From the NCBI GenBank assembly GCA_018466975.1, contig CM031561.1, forward strand, positions 992,001-1,056,000: a stretch of 64,000 nucleotides of DNA. Reading direction: 5' to 3'. Origin of the DNA: Sparassis latifolia (lineage: Eukaryota > Basidiomycota > Agaricomycetes > Polyporales > Sparassidaceae). Each line of letters opens with the position of its first letter. Positions within the stretch are counted from its first letter, which is position 1. The position numbers were made by a program, and so were the translations under genes. Positions 55,981-64,000 of this stretch are shown in pieces. The notes beneath the pieces are model-generated. The model did no database searches. It saw only the letters and a list, made by a program, of their open reading frames with translations, and was not told where the DNA came from.

Positions 55981-58900
55981 ATGCGCCGTCTCGCTGCCGT
56001 CTTCGCCGCCAAGCGCACCGACAGGTCCGACGCTGCCTCCTCTGTCGCCGACGACTCTCCAGCAGCCCCCCCGTCCCAGCAGCTCTCAAAGCCCCGCTCG
56101 CGTTTCTTCCGCTCCCTCTCCCGCAAGGCTGCACCACCCGCACAGTCTCTCGTCGTCTCAGACCATACCCCTTCGTCCTCCTCCTCTTCCAGCGCTGGGC
56201 CCAGCACCCCTGACGACGATGGCACCAGTTCCTTCCGTGCTGCTGCCTCCCGAAAGAACTGGCTCGCATGGCACCACGACACCCCTCCCGCCCCACAGTA
56301 CATATCCGCGTCCACGCCCACGCCCACCTCCCGCTCGGTTCCGCCAGCATCACCCCGCCACGGCTCGGAAGAAGACCTCTCCTCGGACGAGTCGTCCGGG
56401 ACCGAGCCAGAGCAACCACTCTCTCCCACCGTCGTTGCCCCGCAGCGCCCGCGTATATGCCTAACCCCCTCCTCCTCCGACCACTCCCACTCCTCTGCCC
56501 GCAGCGGTCCCCTCTCTCCCACCGCTTACGTTCGTGCCCTCACCGTGAACGCCCTCCTGTCTGCGTTCTCTCCCCCGCCCCTCCTGCACGTTCCAAACAC
56601 CCCGCTCTTTCCCCGCTCGTGCAATCTCCGACGCACCCTTCCTCCGCTCTCCGCGGATCCCGTCTGTCCTTCCATGCTCAGGCGCCATTTACTTCGCCGC
56701 CTCGACCGCGCTCGCACCCTCGCACCCTCAGAACAGTACTCACTCGCGCCTTTCGCTTCCCGTAGAGGTCACCCCACGGCCGCCTCCCATCGCGGGCCCT
56801 CGCGCAACTCCGTCCAGACCATAGACGACGTCGCAGTCTCCGACGGTAAGCGCATCGGCATGCACAGCGACGGCCTCAGGCTCTGGGCCGAGCGCCCCTG
56901 CTTCGAAGATCGCATGGCCGTATACCTGCCTGCGCACCCAGGCTCTGTGCAGAATGTGGTCTGCATACCCGTGTCCGGCCCCGGCCTTGGCGTCGCGGCC
57001 ATCGAATTTTCTGAGACGTTGGAGCTGCTCGCGGGCCTCTACGACCCGGATGCGGAAGTGCCCGCGACCGCCGAGGCGGAGGACGCGAATGTGCTACCCG
57101 CGTGGTTGCTCGACGTGACGCTGACCCCGCCGCTGTCATTATCGAGCTCAGCCACGCCCGAGTCCTCTGGCCCGACCACGCCCACGTCCACGAGCCCGAT
57201 GCCGTCGCCCGTCCTGTCAGGCTCCAGCAAGCCGCCGGAGCTCTCCGGTGAGTACTCACATCACGCTGCGCGCAGCGTGTGCTGATTCACACATCTTCCC
57301 AGTGACGCTTCCTTCGCCACCTCCCCGTGGCCAGCTGTACAAAGCTGCGCCCTCGCCTCTGCGGATAGAACACAGCCAGGTCCTCTTCTCGATCCCTCCC
57401 ACCTCGCCGAGGCGTACCGCGTCCCCTGCCGCACCCACACCCACCGTCTCCCCGTCCCCGTCGTCCTCTACCGGTACGAGTGTCACCGTGAAGCCGTCAT
57501 CGCCCGTACACGCCAAGCCAAACGTACGCTTCGCCGAGTCGGTGCCCCAGACGCTCCCGGCATGGACGCCTACCGCACGGACAACATCCCGCTCGGCTAC
57601 GTGCAGCGCATCAAACACCAGCGCGCAGAAAAGGCGCGGTTCCTCGCCGTCGAGCGTGCGCGCCGCGACGAGGCGGTGCGTGCCGAGGAGCAGCGCCGCC
57701 GCCGCGAGGCCGAGCGCCGCGCGGTCGAGGAGGAGCGCAAGAAGCGGCTGTACGCCGAGGAGGTCGCGCGTGCGCGCGCGCGCCGCGAGAGCATGCGCGT
57801 GGACCCGGACTGGGAGATCGCGCGCGAGAAGGAGCGCGAGCGCCGCGGGCGCGAGGTGCGTCCTGTCCTCGCGCGCCCCGCGTACGACGCGCAGCCCGCG
57901 CCTGCGCCGAGGAGGCAGGGGTCGGCGGAGCCCAATGTGCGCAGGGACGAGTCGCCCGCGCAGCGTTCGGCGGTGGCTGGGTCGAGGTCGAGCTCGGTGC
58001 GCCCTGCGAGTATCAACGGGTCGGCGGCGGCGGAGCACGGGTCGCCTGCTGCTGCTGCTGCTACGCGCTCGTCGTCCTCGCCTGATGTCCGTCATGGCCA
58101 GGGCCAGGGCCGACCGAATGCGAGCAGGCGCGGGTCCATGGTGTCCGACGCTGGCTCGCGCCCTTCGCCGGCACCGCCGGGCTCGCCTGCGTGGATGTCC
58201 TCGCCGAACGGGAGCCCGCGGATGAACCCGCGGTTGAGCATGAACATGGGCGTGCCGTCGATGCCGATGCAGATGGTGCAGGTGCCGATGCCGATGCAGA
58301 TGGTGCCCGTGCCCGTGCCCGTCGCGATGCCGTACGCGCTCCCGATGGGCATGTACGGCATGAGCGCGGGGATGATGATGGACGCGCCGCTCCTCCCGCC
58401 GAGCCCGCCGTTCATGGTCCACCAGTTTGGCTACCGCGCGCCGTCGCCCGCCCAGGGCCCGTCGTCGCAGAGCAGGGACCACAGCCGCTCGCGCGCGCAT
58501 AGCTCTTCGCCCGCCCCCGGCCCTCGCGACCACGCGCACAGCTCCTCGCCCGCCCCCGGTCATCGCGATCACGCGCACAGCTCCTCGCCCGCCCCCGGTC
58601 ATCGCGACCACGCGCCCTCGCCCTCGCGCAGCCCGCAACCGCAACCGCAATCGCAAAACCGGTCCCACAGCTCATCGCCGCGCCAGGCGGCCGCGCTGCT
58701 CTCGCCGCACACCCAGCAGCGCTCGCCGATGTCCCCCGCGCAGGCCCCGTCCCCGTCCCCGTCGTCGTCCGCCCCGCGCGCACACCATCAGCGGCGCTCG
58801 AGCGCGGACGTCGACGTGCACCGCTCGGCGCAGCCCCCGCCGCAGAGCTCGGACCGCCGCAGCACCAAGTCCTCCGCGCCGCGCCCGGCGCCCACGCACC

Positions 58901-59013
58901 ACGCGTCGCTGCCCCCGTCTGTGCCCCCGATGCCGCGGTCCACGCGCGCACAGGACGGCTTCCAGATCCTCAGCAGGCCCTCGGCGGGGCGGCGGCAGAC
59001 GATGATTTCATGA
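55981..59013 (+). CDS. Large Pro/Ser-rich protein, apparent frameshift near 57550
   Basis: Function unknown. It starts at 55981 with MRRLAAVFAAKRTDRSDAAS. The N-terminal third is Ser/Pro-rich. A compact part follows (VAVSDGKRIGMHSDGLRLWA ... VQNVVCIPVSGPG). A GT-AG intron at about 57250-57299 is consistent. Exon 2 reads on to SSPVHAKPNVRFAES; fungal relatives as I remember them continue with an IPLGYVLRIK-type motif. That motif, DNIPLGYVQRIKHQRAEKAR, is present from 57580 but in another frame, with no usable intron between. It heads a Glu/Arg-rich helix and a long Pro/Ser/Gln-rich tail with three tandem copies of an HSSSPAPG(H/P)RDHA unit (about 58495-58615). Either a one-base assembly error, a real frameshift, or a 44-bp intron at about 57476-57519 that removes the NVRFAE motif. 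Confidence 0.7.
58495..58615 (+). repeat. Tandem coding repeat, three units of about 39-42 bp
   Basis: Three consecutive copies of a unit coding HSSSPAPG(P/H)RDHA inside the C-terminal region of the Pro/Ser-rich protein; the last two are nearly identical in DNA. Confidence 0.8.
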
Positions 59014-59843
59014 CGACGTGTTACCCCGTTTCGTTCTTCCCTTTCTTCCGTCCGGACTTGCTCGTTTGTTCGTTTGTTGTGCATGGGTGTTCGGAGTATC
59101 ACTATTTGTTTTTTTGGATCGATGCAAATGCAATGTAAACACGCCCCCTCCCCCATCCTATCCTGTCCTGCGCACCCTTTGTGTCCTCGCTGTGTCTGCC
59201 TACTCGCCCTGCTAATACTGCCGCGATCGTGTCGTCGCGCGCTCCCCGCGCTCGTTATCCCCCTTCCTCCTCGCGCCTTGTTGTCAAAATTACTCCGCCC
59301 ATCCCCAGCCCCATACCACTTGCATACTTTAGTACAGGCCCGCACGGACCCGGATGCGCCTTCCGTCGTATTTATCGCACGCTAGGACCCGCACGCGCAC
59401 GGACTCGTTTCTGTTGTCGCTCGTCACGCCGCAATTCACGCGCTCCCGTCGCTGGCACTGTTGCATATATATATATCTCCATATCCTACGTACCATGCGC
59501 ACACGCCCCACGCCCGCTTTGGACCGCCCGCTGTTTGCATTTTTTTAGCTTAGTATCACTAGCACCACCACCAGTACTACAGTGCCGCAATCTTGTTACG
59601 TACGGACTTTTTCTTTTTTTCTGTCCAACCCAATCCAATCCAGTTTGTTCTTCTGCTGCGACGGTCGTTCGAGCGGGCTGCGTTCTGACGGTCGCCACGC
59701 AGCGTGAACGCAAACAGGAAGATGTAGTAGGACCCTGTTCAGACTAACAACATATACCGTAGGATACAAGCAATCAAGGGTCCGTGTCCCAGTAAAATAA
59801 AGTATCATCATCGTCAACCCCATCCATACAGCCCATCAAACGT
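59014..59843. other. Convergent intergenic region of 0.8 kb
   Basis: Between the Pro/Ser-rich gene and the cupin gene. Pyrimidine-rich on the plus strand, with short homopolymer and TA runs (about 59465-59478). No gene supported. Confidence 0.4.
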
Positions 59844-61274
59844 CTATGACGACCTCGACGCGATCGGGTCGTACTTGTCGAGCGTGGGGACCTCCACGGT
59901 CGGGACGAGCGCGCGGTCCTTCATCGTGGGGCGCATGAACGAGCGGCCCGTGCCGCGCTCACCCCGCGCGCGGTTCATGAAGAAGAGCGCGCCGAGCACG
60001 AGGTAGCCAACGCCCAAGACGCTGACGACGACGATGAGCGCGATCGTCACGGGCTGCGTCGTACCGCCGCGCGCCCCCGACGGCGCGACGGGGTTCTCGA
60101 TCGCCGCGACGAGGTCCGCGGAGGTCTGCATGATGCTGCGGCTCTGCGACGTCGAGGAGGCGGCCGCGCCCGCGCCCGCGCTCACGCCGGAGGGGAACGC
60201 GTTCCCCGCGACGCGCGGCACCTGCTGGGCCATCGGCTGGGCGCCGCGCGTGAGGCCGCAGCGCTGCAGGCACTCGTCTGTGCCGAGGACGAAAGTGTCG
60301 GGGATCTGGTACCGCCGGTGATTGTCAGTCACGTCCGGTGTGTTAATTGAATATGAGCGCTGCGCTCACCATCGAGGCCAACTGGACGACTTCTTGAACA
60401 CCGACGTCGCCGAGAGACGCGCCGACGACGCCGGGCGGCATTCCGAAAACTGAGGTATGGAGTGTCAATATCACTCGGTTGAAATCGACAGGGAATGTGC
60501 TCACAGAGCTGAGCAGCTGGACTAGCGCCAGGATCCTCGTCGTTCAGCGCAGCTAATCGAGGGTGAGCACATAACGTGGATGTCGCGCGTGGATCAGCAC
60601 GTACAGACGAATGTAACAGGGTCTGGGAACGCGTCGTAAACCTCTCACGTCAATCTAAACGTGGATGAGAGACGTACCACAGTTGTCATTGATCTGGAAG
60701 TGAACAGAGCCCTGAGGAAGGACTATGCCAGAACCAGCAGTCACGTTGTTGAAGATAAAGCGTGTACCGCCCTGCTGGATCATGCCAGTGGTGATCGTGC
60801 CGTTGACTGCGTACAGCAACTCGGTAGCACGGGGATGCAGGTGGGGTGTGTTTAGACCGCACGGCTCGAGGAAGCCAACAGCCATGGCGATCCCTGCAGC
60901 CTCAGTGAGTCGGATAATGGGCAGAGCGGGAGCTGCACAACCTACTATTGCCTACTACTGCGGGAAAATCAGCGACGGAGGCGAGGACAAGGTGACCGCC
61001 CGCTCCTTGCGTAATAGCCTTCGGCGGAGGGTTCTCAAAGTCAAAGACGAACTGACGTGAACCATCTACCGTGAGCTACGACGTAGCCGGACAAACGAGG
61101 AGGACATACGTCGCTGTCTGACAATAGGTTGACGCGAGTAGCTGCACCATTAGCTGTTTTGAGCTGCGCCACAAGCGACGCCTCGGCAGCGGCAGCGGCA
61201 GCGGCTGATGAGGCTGATTGTGCGAGCACTCCTGCAGCGCTCACTGCGAGCGATACCAACAGCGGGGAGAACAT
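59844..61274 (-). CDS. Secreted or membrane-anchored cupin (spherulin/germin-like)
   Basis: RmlC-type cupin of unknown activity; related fungal and slime-mould proteins are stress- or wall-associated, and some cupins are oxalate oxidases or decarboxylases. It starts at 61274 with a signal peptide (MFSPLLVSLAVSAAGVLAQS). Cupin motif 1 is clear as CGLNTPHLHPRATELLYAVN, giving H-x-H-x4-E metal ligands; motif 2 lies near VLPQGSVHFQINDNC. A C-terminal part (PDTFVLGTDECLQRCGL) leads through a Ser/Ala/Gly linker to a membrane helix (TIALIVVVSVLGVGYLVLGA) and a short basic cytosolic tail, so the cupin would face the outside or lumen. Five or six exons. A CTTATAAG element about 105 bp upstream could serve as TATA box. 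Confidence 0.82.
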
Positions 61275-62082
61275 AGTCGAGACAATAGCTAGAGAAAAGT
61301 GAGAAATGGAAAGGATAGAAGGAGAAACTCGAGGGGGGTGAGGAAAACGGGTTACCGATCCCCACCTTATAAGCATGCGCCGTAGCTAGCTTCTCCATAT
61401 GTGCACTGCTGTAACGTATGTTACATGTTACATACCTGAAACATGGTGAAACGGAAGAGAGCGCGGGCACGGCGAATTGGTATAGGTGGGCGCCCGCATC
61501 CGCCAATGGGACGCGAGGATGAAGGTGATTGGACAGCGCATGAGCTCACCGTCATTGCATTCTCGAACACGACCCTCCGTCGACACAGCAATCTTATTTG
61601 TTCACTGAATCGTCAGGGATATCGCCTCTGGTCTTCAGTTTTTGTTTCTGTATGTTTCACTCTGCAGATTTTCACCTAGTGATCGGCATTTATACGGTCT
61701 AACCCAGGCGCCGTATGTGATCCCCATCGAGGAAGGTCAGGAGATTGAGTCATCCTTGCGATCCAGTGTCGAGAGTGCATACATACTGAAACCGACAAGC
61801 TCTGTGAAATACTACAATGTGTTTCTGCTTCGAAATTTGAAACTTACACAGCTCTCCGTCGTTCAGCCCTTCTATTGTTGTTTCTATGCCTCTGAGTCTT
61901 GCACTGCCCTTCAGGGACAGCTGTGTATTGTGCGAGATCTCAGATCTGCAAAGTTCCGCCACACCGATGACCTATCACCGATCCGGGAAACTGGTGTAAT
62001 GCGCCTGTGACTCGTTCGTCAGGCCAATAGTGTTGCGGCGGGGTGGGGAAGAGAAACGCTAAAGGTCATTGCTCGAGAATTA
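61275..62082. other. Intergenic region between two minus-strand genes
   Basis: Promoter of the cupin gene and 3' flank of RRN7. A 122-codon frame at 61642-62010 has no recognisable motif and is probably chance. Confidence 0.4.
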
Positions 62083-64000
62083 TCAGCAAAAGAGCCGTGT
62101 GTTCTGTGCCAAGAGACCGCTCACAACTTCACTCAAACTCGTTTCTTCTCGCTCCTTCTTCTTCACGCCATCCCACCATCTAACAAGCCTTCGCTCGAAT
62201 CGTTCGACCACGCCGCAGAGATATTCTTCATCTGCCCCGGCCCAGCTGCTTGCCCGTTTGATCACAAGCTCAAGCTGTTCAGGCAGCGTTCCAAGGATAT
62301 CCTGAGTGTTGTAGATGCTGTACGACTCTGCTGGCGAAAGTAGCAGTTGCGATTCCGCATCAAGTGAGATCTCTGGTGCGGTCAACCTGCGTAGGGGCTC
62401 GATTCCGATCCTGCTTTGGAGGCAGGCGGTGCAGGCGCAGGATGAAGAGGAAAGAAATCGGCCATCACGTGCCTCTCTGCAATGAGGGACATCATCAAAT
62501 CCGGATCACTCCCGACCAAAGGACATCAAAATACCGGTTCTCTTATCCTCTCGGACCAACAGCGCCCTCTCGCAGAAGTCAAGGTATTTATCCAGCATCG
62601 GTTCGCTCAGATCAACTACCGACCTATGTACACTTCAGGACATGGTATCTGCGCTCGACAGTGATGGACAACTTACATGGGCGACTTCGCAGAAAAGATG
62701 GCATCTTCATCCATTTTACTCCTTTCGTCGAGGTCCTTGATGCACGCCAGCAAATCGGATAAGAGCGGTAACGTGCGCGCCGGATCGTCCTTCTCCTGGG
62801 GGTGCCTGAATTCGGTCACTCAACATTGGTGTTAGTTCGAAGTGTGCATAGAAACACGCTACCTGACTTCACCGTCCAACCCGTACACCATCTTCATCAC
62901 AATGATGACCGTCGCAGCGAGGGATACCTCCGGTACGGCGTTATCGTACCTGTGCCAACCGTGCTCGCCTTGTTCGGTACGCTTGAATCCGGACGCGAGA
63001 GACCGGTGTAGCGTCAGCGGAATCGACAGGACTCGCGCCAGTGTTTTTGCCAACATGTACAGTGTCGCTATCCGCGAGGGTAGGTATGATGACGGGAAGG
63101 TGAGCGGGGGATTTACGTACGTGTCCCGCGCAAACCACGGACTGCGCGCCAGAGAATTGGGGGCGCGTTCATCTCGGGAGTGCTTATCTCGTAAGTGGAA
63201 TACATGAGTCTTGCTAGCCTTGATGTCTGTATATGCAGGTAGACAGGCTTGGGAGAGTGCTGAAACTTCGCGGTCAGATGATTATTGCAAGAGCGGGGCA
63301 ATACGCACATGAGGCGACAATGCATGGGCGGTGTGCTTCGTCAAGTGCTGTGCTAGGCTGGTTGGGAGGAGGCGGACGGGATCCAGATAAGGCAGTTCAT
63401 AGGCTTCTATTAACCTTTGGGTAATCAGCGTGTGTGCACTCACTGCCAGCGTTGGAACTTTAGGTAGACTTACCGCACAAAATCCATATATATAACAGGT
63501 AACCGCAGCGTCCAACAGGCCAGTACGAGGACAGAGATATTGCTCGCTGGGGAGTCATAACGCCTAGATGACCGGATACCCTGAACGCCCTTTTTCGAGA
63601 CATTCTTTTTGGGTTGCTTTTCGATGTCTTCGTCTGACGACGAGGACGAGTCCGAATTTTCTCGCATTAATACAGCCAATTCAGCATCGTCCTCGTCCTC
63701 GTCGCTTTCCGAAGAGGACGACTCGTCACTTGAGTCTTTGGCTTCTTCTTCGGGCTCTTCTCCGTCACTGATGTCTGCAGGTTGTGTATCCACTTGCACC
63801 TGAGAAGACTGTTCTGTTTGCTTTTTATCTCCCTCGCCATGCATCGCCTCTAGAGGTTCGGCTGGAGGTGGCTGCGGAAGCAGTTCTAGGTGCAACGTCC
63901 ATATGTCTCTGCATACCATCTGCACTATGTCGGTATATTAGACAGCGTATGCAGTAGGTAAACCATACCTCGAACTCTGGGGGTAGTTCCCACAGCCGTG
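62083..64000 (-). CDS. RRN7: RNA polymerase I-specific initiation factor RRN7 (TAF1B-type), 5' truncated
   Basis: Core-factor subunit with a TFIIB-like fold that recruits RNA polymerase I to rDNA promoters. The visible 5' part reads LWELPPEFE, then across an intron MVCRDIWTLHLELLPQPPPA. A long Ser/Asp/Glu-rich stretch follows. Then the cyclin-like folds: SPASNISVLVLACWTLRLPV, LIEAYELPYLDPVRLLP, LHIQTSRLARLMYSTYEIST, LYMLAKTLARVLSIPLTLHR and VPEVSLAATVIIVMKMVYGL. The C-terminal exon (62385-62083) includes DILGTLPEQLELVIKRASSW and VVERFERRLVRWW. The N-terminal zinc ribbon is beyond the right edge. Confidence 0.88.

Noticed and set aside
57256..58668. 470-codon minus-strand frame opposite the Pro/Ser-rich gene
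   Set aside because: Arg/His/Ala-rich shadow of the GC-rich coding strand; the plus strand has coherent motifs and splice sites.
58412..58951. 179-codon minus-strand frame at the tandem coding repeat
   Set aside because: Repetitive Ala/Arg/Gly shadow of the HSSSPAPG repeat.

Overview
The window is eukaryotic nuclear DNA from a filamentous basidiomycete, most likely an agaricomycete. The evidence is dense genes on both strands, many very short GT-AG introns (mostly 45-60 bp), an intron-bearing nuclear tRNA, and families typical of mushroom-forming fungi: a DUF7704 membrane protein, an agaricomycete HNH-type protein, Argonaute, and an elongated casein kinase II beta subunit. I assembled gene models by hand from reading frames, splice signals and recognised motifs. 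Exon ends are exact where I say so and approximate elsewhere. Genes are not in operons; most neighbours are unrelated housekeeping genes.

Layout, left part (1-25.5 kb): the 3' part of a COX18/Oxa1-type mitochondrial insertase; a DUF7704 membrane protein; 3-ketodihydrosphingosine reductase (TSC10/KDSR) divergent from a two-domain fluoride exporter (FEX); a VTT/TVP38-family membrane protein; ribosomal protein eL36; CK2 beta divergent from a long, unrecognised coiled-coil protein; a TMA17-like small protein; a calcium-regulated mitochondrial carrier (SAL1/SCaMC type); an unrecognised gene; and a complete Argonaute with a predicted D-E-D-D catalytic tetrad.

Middle part (25.5-46.7 kb): tRNA-Gln(CTG) with a short intron; trifunctional HIS4; a decayed HNH-family gene; pyruvate dehydrogenase E1 beta divergent from a short-chain dehydrogenase; a 2.6-kb gene-poor stretch with hairpins; an amidohydrolase_2 enzyme; a membrane-anchored alpha/beta hydrolase divergent from NAD-isocitrate dehydrogenase subunit 1; an unrecognised gene divergent from the AP-1 sigma subunit; and RNA exonuclease REX3.

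Right part (46.7-64 kb): two near-identical ceramide synthase (LAG1) genes flank a Gfd2/YDR514C-like DEDDh exonuclease. Copy 2 sits between two copies of the sequence upstream of the next gene, the centromeric histone CENP-A, so it looks like an insertion into the CENP-A promoter with duplication of the target. One of those promoter copies was later hit by a 0.55-kb element with terminal inverted repeats. CENP-A itself carries a 22-glycine tract. Then come a large Pro/Ser-rich protein with an apparent frameshift, a secreted or membrane-anchored cupin, and the 3' part of the RNA polymerase I factor RRN7.

Three genes (TSC10 and two LAG1) belong to sphingolipid synthesis. HIS4, PDB1, IDH1 and COX18 are core metabolism and mitochondria. 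Argonaute, REX3 and the Gfd2-like protein are nucleic-acid enzymes. Nothing in the sequence shows these groups are co-regulated. The most unusual part is the LAG1 / Gfd2-like / LAG1 / CENP-A segment at 46.9-55.5 kb.
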